This document shows, piece by piece, positions 8,701 to 13,126 of a DNA stretch of 13,927 bases. The notes under the pieces were generated by a model. The model saw only the letters and a program-made list of their open reading frames with translations, did not search any database and was not told the origin of the DNA. Made by a program: the position numbers and the translations under genes. The number at the start of each line of letters is the position of its first letter. The stretch's first letter is position 1. The stretch covers positions 61,800-75,726 of the forward strand of contig BQKZ01000736.1 in assembly GCA_036244855.1 (NCBI GenBank), written 5' to 3'. This DNA comes from Temnopleurus reevesii (taxonomy: Eukaryota; Echinodermata; Echinoidea; Temnopleuroida; Temnopleuridae).

Positions 8701-10573
8701 CATAATTATTCAAAATTATGTGCTTTTGTCGCCACTGAACGTAGTTATGTCCCTTAAACGGTTTGATAACAATACAACTATAATACTTGTAATCCAGTTT
8801 GCAAACATTAATTGTTGCTATGTTGGGCAAGCCTCAGGCAAGCATTAGGTTTGTCAAGAGCAGTCTTTGTGTTAAAGGTATGCATAAAATGTGTATCTAT
8901 TTGTAAACCCGCCTATTTGAAATGCCTTTCATCTTTGCTCCCGTGACCCTTATAGGGGAACGAACCCCTGGGATTATCGTGCTCTCATTGAATGAAGAAA
9001 AATCACATGTCTTTTTGAACAACCTGTGAAAATTTGAGAAAATTGGACGACCCGTTCAAAAGTTATGACTTTTCAAAATCACAGAGATATGACGATCCCT
9101 ACCGCTCATGGGGATCTGTGCAATCGGCAATTACGACGGAATCCGTGACGTCATGTCGGACAACTCCTTATTCACTCTGTATACAAATTTACACAGTTTC
9201 TCCCTTTTTTCGGAAAAGTCAACAAAATGCCAATTTTCGATTGGGGTATAGCATTTCTGTATTGATTCTGCAAGTATTTTGAGAAGAATGATGTTGTAAC
9301 CTTACTCTAAATTTTACATTAATCCATTTTCTTTTAATTCTATGTACAAAGTGAATGAGAAGTTGTCCGACATGACGTCACAGATTCCATCGAATTTGCC
9401 GATCGCACGGATCCCCATCAGCGATAGGGATCGTCATATCTCAGTGAATTTGAAAATTCATAACTTTTGAACGGGTTGTCCGATTTTGCTCAAATTTTCA
9501 CAGTTTGTTCATTTGATTTTTCTTCATTCAATGAGAGCACGATAATTCCAGAGGCTGGTTCCCCTTTATAAACAGCTAAATATGTTATATAACAGATGGA
9601 TTTCTCTGTAGTAGATCACTTTGATCTATATCTACGAGACTTATCGAAAAGCGCCACATAATGCTTGTATACGCATTGCACAGAACAGCGTATACCATGG
9701 CACATATAAACAGCCAAAAAAATATACAAAATGGGAGATAATTGCTTAAGCCCCGGTCACATAGCGCACCGGAAGCAACACGATTCAACACGACTCTTTG
9801 TTCGGAGGTTAACTGCATGTGAATCAACAAAGAGTCGTTTTGAATCGTATTGCTTTCGGGGCCCTATGTGACCGGGACTTTACAGTGTAGTTTGGACTAC
9901 TGAGGGGTGAAATAGGGATTGCAATTTCAAATACTTCTAGAATTTTGCCAATACAGTCCAAAACATACACACAAATGGAGATATCCATCACATTCGTGTT
10001 GCTGTTCTGGATCGAGATGCAGGTTCATCTCCAGGGGCCGATTGCTCGAAAATGGTCTTAGCTATCCTTTTCTTGCCAAGACGTTTTGGCTTCTTGTGCC
10101 ACCCTCGTAACATAGACATTAGCGTCGATACGACTATGTTAAGAGGGTGGCACAAGAATTCAAGCCGTCTTAGCATGAAGGAGATAGCTAAGACCATTTC
10201 GAGCAATCGGTCTCAGGTTCCTTCTGAGATATGGGACATACAACGTACTTGAATGGTAAATGTGTCTGTCCTCGTAGAAAAGAAAAAAAAATTCATTTCT
10301 GAAGAAGAAAAAAAATTGTCAAAAATTGTCAATTTGGCAAAAGACACTTCATTAACAAGATCACCAAATCCCCCCATTCAATATGCTTTTCATTTTCGCT
10401 CCCGTACCATTTAAACCACTAAAAAAAATTAATGACAAACATTTCTCCGAAAACATAGATCACTTTGATCTTAATACAGGACTTATGGAAAAGCGCCATT
10501 ACTGTTAAAATGTTCATAAGTTCTTTGTGACTAATACTTACTATTCTGAAATTAAAGGCGCCGACAGCGACAT
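601..10573 (-). CDS. PITPN-like: Gene-level entry: class I phosphatidylinositol transfer protein-like gene, 5' half (exons 1-5)
   Basis: Coding parts on the minus strand are 10573-10542, 6481-6448, 5529-5381, 4498-4399 (or its identical copy 2733-2634) and 681-601, totalling 396 nt or 132 codons. Class I PITPs are soluble proteins of about 270 residues that carry one phosphatidylinositol or phosphatidylcholine molecule between membranes. This window covers about the first 120 family positions; the rest, including the C-terminal lid, must lie left of position 1. Evidence is family motifs in order: EY-x-VVLP (residues 10-16), ETGGGEG (38-44), GEFYYKILHLAS (61-72), KAPSYVRMLAPKG (73-85), ENEYP (94-98), NPEYMK (106-111). 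All junctions keep frame: the Tyr codon is split TA|C across intron 1 and the Ser codon AG|T across intron 3. The protein is clearly more divergent than ordinary PITP alpha/beta. An RdgB-type (PITPNM/PITPNC) domain is less likely because ETGGGEG and VRMLAP are class I hallmarks. Seen: exons and motifs. Inferred: function. Confidence 0.82.
682..1113. other. Intron 4 sequence, no recognised element
   Basis: AT-rich intronic DNA upstream of the exon 5 acceptor. A box-B-like GGTTCGATGCC at about 918-928 hints at an old tRNA-derived fragment, but no matching A box was found. No coding or structural signal otherwise. Confidence 0.4.
1799..2084 (-). mobile_element. tRNA-derived SINE, minus orientation (duplication copy 1)
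   Basis: Read on the minus strand it starts GGAGGCGCCG, followed by an A box TGGTGTAGTGGTT (2073-2061) and a B box GGTTCGAATATCACC (2037-2023). This is the spacing of a tRNA-derived RNA polymerase III promoter. A central domain follows (TTCCTTCAGCAAGAAATTC, then CCAGGTGAGGTGAATGGGT). The tail region has GCGCTATATAAATTGC and ends in a (TTA/TCA)n microsatellite. The related copy at 6494-6808 shares the central domain. Clear target duplications were not seen. Confidence 0.85.
2394..2567. mobile_element. Small transposon with long terminal inverted repeats, flanked by a 9-bp near-repeat
   Basis: The element is almost a full palindrome. The left arm (GTGTTTCACCAA...ACTTTAAGAACGACTTTAAG) is repeated inverted to its right end (...TTGGTGAAACACCGCCC), with a loop of about 10 nt (GATTTACACT). 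Termini read GGG-YK-GTGTTTCACC. Flanks are TGGTCATCT (2385-2393) and TGGACATCT (2568-2576), 8 of 9 identical, the target duplication size of Mutator-like elements. The paralogous foldback arm without the insertion already carries two similar half-motifs, so the duplication is not secure. The second copy is at 4159-4332. Confidence 0.65.
2634..2733 (-). CDS. PITPN-like: Second, identical copy of PITP-like exon 4 (duplicated segment)
   Basis: Identical to 4399-4498 at an offset of 1765 bp, including both splice sites. The exon starts with the third base of a split codon and ends at a codon boundary, so splicing both copies in series would shift the frame. Only one copy can be used per transcript, and both would give the same protein. 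With the single N at 2877, this fits an assembly duplication better than a biological one. If the duplication is an artefact, this entry and 4399-4498 are one exon. Confidence 0.85.
2877..2877. other. Ambiguous base (N) at the duplication junction
   Basis: The only N in the window, lying exactly between the two duplicated copies. A single N is what some scaffolders place between contigs with an estimated negative gap, so it probably marks a join of two overlapping contigs. Confidence 0.9.
3564..3849 (-). mobile_element. tRNA-derived SINE, minus orientation (duplication copy 2)
   Basis: Identical to the SINE at 1799-2084, lying in the second copy of the duplicated segment. It is not an independent insertion. 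Confidence 0.85.
4159..4332. mobile_element. Second copy of the long-TIR transposon (duplicated segment)
   Basis: Identical to 2394-2567 at an offset of 1765 bp. Confidence 0.65.
4399..4498 (-). CDS. PITPN-like: PITP-like exon 4 (100 nt), VRMLAP motif
   Basis: Acceptor TCTCTAG ends at 4499 and the donor is GTAAAT at 4398. The first base T completes the AG|T Ser codon of exon 3, then 33 codons follow and end in phase 0. KAPSYVRMLAPKG matches the KVPTFVRMLAPEG segment of class I PITPs nearly residue for residue. The following EIHAKTENEYPTIKT aligns with the x-IHEKAWNAYPYCRT segment. The Asn that contacts the inositol headgroup in PITP alpha (Asn90) is retained at residue 95, but the preceding family Trp is Glu. 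An identical copy lies at 2634-2733 inside the duplicated segment. This copy is chosen for the gene model because it has continuous sequence to exon 3. Confidence 0.9.
4530..4870. mobile_element. Family C repeat, solo left arm
   Basis: Homologous to 6815-7140 over more than 250 bp: GATGAAGAAAAATA, then the core GAGCAAAATC...AAAAGTTATGAATTTTCAAAG, then CAAATTGGCAAC, then TTCACTTTGTAC. No inverted right arm follows; homology stops at about 4880 near TTGATTTATTGT. In duplication copy 1 the same repeat is cut at 2876 by the N. Confidence 0.7.
4871..5213. other. Intron 3 sequence, no recognised element
   Basis: Unique AT-rich intronic DNA between a family C repeat and the first TTAA MITE. A plus-strand stretch (4917-5025) is open and follows an acceptor-like TTTTCAG, but it has no recognisable relative and no supporting donor. 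Confidence 0.4.
5218..5347. mobile_element. TTAA-associated MITE (family B), copy 1
   Basis: Near-complete palindrome of about 130 bp. Termini are GCCCCGGTCACATAGG and its complement CCTATGTGAACGGGGC; the interior has GGAAGCAACACGATTC. TTAA follows on the right (5348-5351) and the left flank is degenerate. One of four copies in the window. No coding capacity. It lies in intron 3, about 30 bp from the exon 3 donor. Confidence 0.8.
5381..5529 (-). CDS. PITPN-like: PITP-like exon 3 (149 nt), ETGGGEG motif
   Basis: Acceptor TTTTCTATAG ends at 5530; donor GTAAGA begins at 5380. It encodes 49 residues plus the AG of a split Ser codon. LNIGILFTLCTVSIL aligns without gaps to the YQVGQLYSVAEASKN segment of PITP alpha. 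Next come ETGGGEG (identical to the family), FEYVNMEPF (V-E-V-x-x-NEP-Y/F) and GEFYYKILHLA (GQYTHKIYHL). The Lys of the headgroup-contacting Thr/Lys pair known from PITP alpha is kept (residue 66), whereas the Thr position is Tyr (residue 64). The exon overlaps the start of a plus-strand frame rich in Asn codons from the (AAT)n tract at 5558-5660, which is not a gene. A TTAA-associated MITE ends 30 bp downstream of the donor side (5351). Confidence 0.88.
5558..5800. repeat. (AAT)n / (GAT)n compound microsatellite
   Basis: A long AAT tract (about 5558-5616) is followed by AAT/GAT mixtures to 5660 and another AAT tract to about 5793. On the plus strand it creates an artificial poly-Asn open frame. 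It starts about 30 bp upstream of the exon 3 acceptor in intron 2; the right-hand tract probably belongs to a SINE tail. Confidence 0.95.
5855..5985. mobile_element. TTAA-associated MITE (family B), copy 2
   Basis: Diverged copy flanked by TTAA on both sides (5851-5854 and 5986-5989). The left end, GCTCCAGTCACACC, has decayed; the right end is GGACCTTATGTGACAGGGGC. The left flank (GTGCTCAAGGCACTGTAATTA after an (AAT)n tract) resembles the 3' end of the SINE, so the MITE probably landed in an old SINE remnant. Located in intron 2. Confidence 0.72.
6157..6280. mobile_element. TTAA-associated MITE (family B), copy 3
   Basis: Best preserved copy: GCCCCGGTCACATAGGGCCC at the left and CTATGTGACCGGGGC at the right, with TTAA at 6153-6156 and again at 6280-6283. 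TTAA target sites are the hallmark of piggyBac-type transposases, so a piggyBac-like source is the natural guess. No transposase is present. Located in intron 2. Confidence 0.82.
6286..6447. other. Intron 2 sequence with possible retroelement 3' tail
   Basis: TTTTTGGCGCTATAGAAAT followed by an ATTAGTATTA stretch (about 6363-6393) resembles the GCGCTATATAAAT plus (ATT)n tail of the SINE, but in plus orientation. A TTG/TTTG-rich tract follows at 6408-6440. This suggests a decayed SINE or LINE 3' end; weak. Confidence 0.35.
6448..6481 (-). CDS. PITPN-like: PITP-like exon 2 (34 nt)
   Basis: Acceptor TTTCCTTGCAG ends at 6482; donor GTAAGA starts at 6447. The exon supplies one base of the split Tyr codon and then reads QVVLPYMSAAE, ending in phase 0. 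This corresponds to the first beta strand of the PITP fold, R-V-x-LP-x-x-V-x-E in class I members, with one extra residue after LP. The codon spanning the next junction joins E to LNIG of exon 3, aligning with E-YQVG in the family. A SINE abuts the acceptor (see 6494-6808). The 34-nt size makes it invisible to ORF scans. Confidence 0.72.
6494..6808 (-). mobile_element. tRNA-derived SINE abutting the exon 2 acceptor, with target-site duplication
   Basis: Same family as 1799-2084. In minus orientation it reads GGAGGCGTCGTGGTGTAGTGGTT (A box at 6799-6787), then the central TTCCTTCAGCAAGAAATTC and CCAGGTGAGGTGAATGGGT blocks, a GGCGCTATATAAG tail motif and an (ATT/ATC)n tail (6495-6540). The B box has decayed (GTCGCATGTTCTGA). 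Flanks CAAGGAAAT (6485-6493) and CAAGGAGAT (6809-6817) match 8 of 9, a convincing target-site duplication. The left copy is the pyrimidine tract of the exon 2 splice acceptor on the minus strand. Confidence 0.87.
6891..7346. mobile_element. Foldback element, family C (C1)
   Basis: Arms of about 190-220 bp (about 6891-7110 and 7160-7346) are inverted copies. Shared blocks include TTGAGCAAAATC, CCCCTCATGGGCTCC, AAATTGGCAACGTACAGGCA, TCTCCATTCACTTTGTAC and TTTCTAGAAAAG. The loop is about 50 bp. Non-coding; would form a long hairpin if transcribed with intron 1. Homology continues leftwards to about 6815, shared with 4530-4870. Confidence 0.85.
7347..7861. other. Intron 1 sequence, no recognised element
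   Basis: AT-rich. A 94-codon plus-strand open frame (7556-7840) has no recognisable motif and lies in intron 1 of the opposite-strand gene, so it is not called. Confidence 0.4.
7862..8400. mobile_element. Foldback element, family C (C2), diverged
   Basis: Left arm 7862-8052 and right arm 8244-8400 are inverted. Termini are TCTACCAAAAAATAAT and its imperfect complement ATTATTTTGGGGTAGA; shared inner blocks are GACAAGTGATAA...AGTTATGAAT, ATGACGTCAT and GTGCACAACT. The middle of about 190 bp is unpaired. The core GAAAATCGGAC...AAAAGTTATGAATTTTCAAAG relates it to the elements at 4530, 6891 and 8955. No clear target duplication. Confidence 0.78.
8467..8686 (+). mobile_element. MITE family D, copy 1
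   Basis: Termini ATAGGCGGGTTTACT and AGTAAACCCGCCTAT, flanked by TA at each end. Subterminal ATTCAAATTTATGTGC mirrors GCATAAAATTTGCAT on the right. The centre contains GCTATGTCGGGCAAGCC and a repeat of GGGCAAGC. About 220 bp, non-coding. TA flanks suggest a Tc1/mariner-like source. Confidence 0.8.
8684..8916 (+). mobile_element. MITE family D, copy 2 (head-to-tail with copy 1)
   Basis: Starts within the end of copy 1 with a decayed left terminus (TATTGGCGTGTTACTTAC) and ends GTAAACCCGCCTAT. Internal order is as in copy 1 (CCAGTTTGCAAACATTA, TTGCTATGTTGGGCAAGCCT, GGTATGCATAAAAT). The two copies share their junction bases, forming a tandem dimer. Confidence 0.78.
8955..9565. mobile_element. 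Foldback element, family C (C3), with GGGGAAC termini
   Basis: Arms of about 250-270 bp (about 8955-9225 and 9315-9565). Shared blocks are GGGGAACSARCC, TTATCGTGCTCTCATTGAATG, GAAAATTTGAG, ACCCGTTCAAAAGTTATGA, GATATGACGATCCCTA, TGACGTCATGTCGGACAACT and TTCACTCTGTA/TACAAAGTGAA. Flanks are TTATA (8950-8954) and TTTATA (9566-9571). The sequence outside both ends continues as one block at 10374-10500, an apparent empty site, which supports these borders. Confidence 0.85.
9750..9879. mobile_element. TTAA-associated MITE (family B), copy 4
   Basis: Termini GCCCCGGTCACATAG and CCTATGTGACCGGGAC; TTAA on the left (9746-9749), decayed to TTTA on the right. Internal GGAAGCAACACGATTCAACA as in the other copies. 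Located in intron 1. Confidence 0.8.
9884..10030. other. Intron 1 sequence, no recognised element
   Basis: Unique AT-rich DNA between the fourth family B MITE and the palindrome at 10031. Nothing recognised. Confidence 0.4.
10031..10213. mobile_element. Palindromic MITE of about 180 bp
   Basis: Left arm CCGATTGCTCGAAAATGGTC, TTAGCTATCC, AAGACG, CTTGTGCCACCCTC, TAACATAG is repeated inverted on the right almost to the centre; the loop is about 14 bp. Flanks share CAGGTTC plus TCT (CAGGTTCATCT at 10020-10030, CAGGTTCCTTCT at 10214-10225), a candidate target duplication. The mirror-image open frames on both strands here are a by-product of the palindrome. Confidence 0.78.
10374..10500. repeat. 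Paralogue of the C3 flanks (apparent empty site)
   Basis: TCATTTTCGCTCCCGTACCATTTAAACC matches the left flank of C3 (TCATCTTTGCTCCCGTGACCCTTATA). CATAGATCACTTTGATCT...GACTTATGGAAAAGCGCCA matches its right flank at 9609-9656. The 611-bp element is absent here. The block lies just inside intron 1, about 40 bp from the exon 1 donor. Confidence 0.75.
10542..10573 (-). CDS. PITPN-like: PITP-like exon 1 (start codon, 32 nt coding)
   Basis: Reads MSLSAPLISE followed by TA, the first two bases of a Tyr codon completed by the C that opens exon 2. This gives ISEY-QVVLP, matching the KEY-R-V-x-LP start of PITPs. The donor is a perfect GTAAGT (10541-10536). The start was chosen because it is the only ATG in frame: an in-frame TAG lies about 33 nt upstream and the context is AAG-ATG with A at -3. 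The leader is a few residues longer than the typical class I N-terminus. The call rests on a short exon, on exact phase compatibility and on the conserved EY, so it is the least certain exon. A 108-codon open frame (10745-10419) overlaps it in another frame but has no recognisable relatives. Confidence 0.6.
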
Positions 10574-10767
10574 CTTGTTGACAATTTGTTCCTTTCCAGT
10601 GATCTACTTTCCCGTGCTCTTCAAACTGTAAACTCAGTTGAAATGAAAGCATCGATTTTCCTCTGTCTGTAAAATTTGTTACCCACGGATTTTTTTTTCT
10701 ATTTTCTTTTGTGGCAATGGAGACAATTTGCTCTTTCAACCGCATCAGACATTGTCAGACAACAACA
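10574..10767 (-). promoter_or_regulatory. Presumed 5' untranslated / upstream region of the PITP-like gene
   Basis: Sequence between the exon 1 start codon and the family D element at 10768. No TATA box or CpG-rich stretch stands out. An AT-rich run (about 10683-10706) and an in-frame stop upstream of the start are the only visible features. Transcription start unknown; an untranslated upstream exon cannot be excluded. Confidence 0.3.
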
Positions 10768-11001
10768 ATAGACGGGTTTACTTATAAATTCAAATGTATG
10801 TGCCTTTCTTGCCACTGAACGTAGTTACGTGGTATTCCTTAAAACGTTTGATTACAATAAGACTACAATAATTGGAATCCAGTTTGCATACATTAGTTGT
10901 TGCTATGTCGGGCAAGCCTCGGGCAAGCTTTCGGGTTGTCAAGAACAGCCATTGTGTTAGAGGTATGCATAGAATTTGCATCTATTAGTAAACCCGCCTA
11001 T
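10768..11001 (+). mobile_element. MITE family D, copy 3
   Basis: Termini ATAGACGGGTTTACTTAT and AGTAAACCCGCCTAT with TA at both borders. Internal blocks are GAACGTAGTTACGTGG, CCAGTTTGCATACATTAG, GCTATGTCGGGCAAGCCTCG, AGGTATGCATAGAATTTGCA. It is the best-preserved copy and lies about 195 bp upstream of the presumed start codon, so it could contribute upstream regulatory sequence (inference). Confidence 0.82.
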
Positions 11002-11107
11002 TCCTTTAATCTTTATACACAAAAAAGAAAGAAGAAGGAGAAGAAGAGAAACTAAAACTCCACTGAAAGTCACAGAGAGTTGTCTTCCGTTGTAATCAAA
11101 ATAGAAC

Positions 11108-11393
11108 ACTTTTGTACTGCTTTCAAATTTATTTCGGTTTTTCTCCCCAAGAGGTAAACTATGTATTCAGCTGTCAAAGAATTAAATACATTAGTCAGAA
11201 TGATACTTGTATACAATACTACTTATATACATTGGGCAAACATTATAGCTTGACCAACCTAGCAACAACTACTACACGTCATCCACGTTCTTTCCATTGA
11301 AATGGGACCGTTCTTTATCAAGTGAACAAAATAGTTTGTCACTGTGCATTTGACAAAGAAGAGTGCACAAAATTTGAATACATTACAAAAGGG
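11108..11393 (+). mobile_element. MITE family E, copy 1
   Basis: Termini CACTTTTGTACTG and CATTACAAAAGGG; subterminal TTTCAAATTTAT / AAATTTGAATAC. Internal ATGTATTCAGCTGTCAAAG, AGTCAGAATGATACTTG, CAAACATTATAGCTTGACCA and ACCTAGCAAC. About 285 bp, non-coding. Confidence 0.75.
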
Positions 11394-11543
11394 GTTCATT
11401 TACTCATGTTCATAACAAAACAAACCACATATTCCCCTGTCTCCATAACGACTAACCGGGGGGTCATAATGTCATCACATTTTATGCATAATGAGATATA
11501 TTTGCTTATAACAAACAATCGCATTTTGATAGATGGTACGAAT

Positions 11544-11630
11544 GACGCATGTTTGTTGCTAGGTCGGACAAGATACAATGTTTGTCTGTGTTGCCAACAT
11601 TAATGAATGTAAATTGCATTCTGACTATTA
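11544..11630 (-). mobile_element. MITE family E fragment
   Basis: TTGTTGCTAGGTCGGACAAG, ACAATGTTTGTC and GCATTCTGACTATT match the middle of the family E element at 11640-11935 in the same (minus) orientation. Both termini are missing. It abuts the next complete copy. Confidence 0.6.
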
Positions 11631-11639
11631 TGAATAGAC

Positions 11640-11935
11640 TACTTTCATAATATATATAAGTTATATGCACGCTCCTCTGTCAAACGCACAGTTACAAACT
11701 ATATGTTCATCTGATATTAAATAATAGAATTTCAATATCAGGAATCCGGATAGCGTGCAGTGGTTGTTGCTAGGTTGGTCAAGCTACAATGTTTGTCCAA
11801 CCTAGCAACGTGAATGTATGCAAGGGGCATTCTGACTATTGTACTCTCATTATTTTCTGACGGCTGAATACATAGTTCGTCTTGCAGTCTTGGGGCAAGC
11901 GTAGATAAATTTGAAAAAAAAACATTACGAAAGTG
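11640..11935 (-). mobile_element. MITE family E, copy 2
   Basis: Reverse orientation; ends TACTTTCATAAT and ATTACGAAAGTG. It contains a clean hairpin, GTTGCTAGGTTGG...CCAACCTAGCAAC (about 11766-11809), and ACGGCTGAATACATAGTTCG, all matching copies 1 and 3 after complementing. Confidence 0.77.
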
Positions 11936-12011
11936 GCCTATAGCGCGCCTCGGGGTAATCATAAATTTGGCCATATAAAGATTATGAAAACCCGATAGTG
12001 TCAGGATGCAA

Positions 12012-12532
12012 ATAGGTGGGTTTACTAGTATATGTAAATGGTATGTATACCTCTAACAAAAATGTTGTTCTTTACAACTCAAAAGCTTGACCGAGCCTTG
12101 CCGACCTTGCAACAAGTGATGTATGCAAACTGAATTCCAAATATTTTAATTCAATTGTTGCGAAAGGTTTAAGGTTTAAGCCTGATTAACCACTTTCGTA
12201 ATGTATTCAGATTTGTTCACGATTGTGTTCAGCTGTCAAAATGTATTGGGAGTACAAAAGTCAGAATTCTACTTGCATATATTAACGTTGCTAGGTTGGA
12301 CAAACATTGTAGCTTGACCAACCTAGCAGCACCTAATATATGCTACATACATTCCTTCTATTGAAATAAGATTCTTTTATATGAGCTGAACAAATAGTTT
12401 GTGATTGTACGTTTAACAAAGAAGTGAAGAAGTGTGCATAAAATTTGAATACATTACGAAAGTGATATATTACGTCTACGCTCTTGGCCTAAAAACGTGA
12501 ATAAATTTGAATCTATTAGTAAACCAGCCAAC
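12012..12532 (-). mobile_element. MITE family D, copy 4, interrupted by a family E element
   Basis: 12012-12178 is the right part of a family D element in minus orientation (ATAGGTGGGTTTACT, GTATACCTCTAACA, GCTTGACCGAGCC, GTATGCAAACTGAATTCCAA). 12465-12532 supplies the missing left part (ATTACGTCTACG, AATTTGAATCTATTAGTAAACC). The gap is filled by 12191-12464, a complete family E element. Confidence 0.7.
12191..12464 (+). mobile_element. MITE family E, copy 3, nested in a family D element
   Basis: Termini CACTTTCGTAATGTATTCA and TGAATACATTACGAAAGTG are near-perfect inverted repeats of about 24 bp. Internal TTCAGCTGTCAAAATGTATT, GTTGCTAGGTTGGACAAACA and TAGCTTGACCAACCTAGCAG. Clear copy; its exact target duplication is uncertain. 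Confidence 0.8.
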
Positions 12533-12540
12533 TACATGCA

Positions 12541-12780
12541 TTAGTGTTGGTATTAACATGCAAATTTTATGCATACCTCTAACACAAAGGTTGTTCTTGG
12601 CAACCGGAAAGCTTGTCCGAGGCTTGCCAGACATAGCAACAAGTAAAGTATGCAAACTGAATTCCAATTATTGTATTATTATTATTATTATTATTATTGT
12701 AGTATTATTACTGGTCTATAGAATACCACGTAACTACGTTAAACGCACATGAATTTGAATATCTAAGTAAACCCGCCTAT
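12541..12780 (-). mobile_element. MITE family D, copy 5, with an expanded ATT tract
   Basis: Minus orientation: TGCAAATTTTATGCATACCT, CTAACACAAAGG, GGCTTGCCAGACATAGCAAC, GCAAACTGAATTCCAATTAT, then CACGTAACTACGTT and AAGTAAACCCGCCTAT. The left terminus is decayed. Where other copies have ATTGTAGTCTTATTG, this one carries an (ATT)n microsatellite (about 12674-12698). Confidence 0.77.
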
Positions 12781-12783
12781 TGT

Positions 12784-12822
12784 AGCTTGTCCGACCGACC
12801 TTGAAACAAGCGATGCAGCTGA
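12784..12822 (-). mobile_element. MITE family D fragment
   Basis: AGCTTGTCCGACCGACCTTG and AAACAAGCGATG match the central part of minus-oriented family D copies (compare 12094-12121). Short remnant directly next to copy 5. Confidence 0.45.
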
Positions 12823-12965
12823 TGTTCATTCAACCTATTCAGATTTGCTGCCGCGGCATTCGCTCCTGTTTGCCCCACAAGATTTTCTCCGGCTATATAC
12901 AGATATACGCACCTAGGATTTTGGCCCTTGTGACACTTTTTTATACCGTCGCCTTGGTTTGTTTT

Positions 12966-13126
12966 ATTAGGGACCTTTAGCATGTACAAGACGGTATGGC
13001 TGATCACAACGTTAGCTCTAAGGTCCGTTCCAGAAGGGTGCACCAACACAACACTCTTCTTGAATGGACCTTAGAGCTAACTTTGTGATCGGCACTACCG
13101 TCTTGTACATGCTAAAGGTCCCTAAT
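12966..13126. mobile_element. Near-perfect palindrome of 161 bp (MITE-like)
   Basis: ATTAGGGACCTTTAGCATGT, ACAAGACGGTA and TTAGCTCTAAGGTCC are repeated inverted through to ACCTTTAGC complement and GGTCCCTAAT at 13126. Arms are about 70-75 bp with a loop of roughly 10 bp. Borders are TA|GGGACC and GGTCCC|TA, consistent with a TA target. A weaker outer inversion (TTTTATACCG near 12940, CCGTATAAAA near 13155) may be a second layer. Confidence 0.8.

Noticed and set aside
9988..10252. Similar 66-72 residue open frames on both strands
   Set aside because: They are mirror images created by the palindromic MITE at 10031-10213.
10419..10745. 108-codon minus-strand open frame starting MRLKEQ, overlapping exon 1 in another frame
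   Set aside because: The start loosely resembles a PITP N-terminus, but no GT donor is in the right place and nothing further matches. The overlapping frame MSLSAPLISEY fits phase, donor and family.
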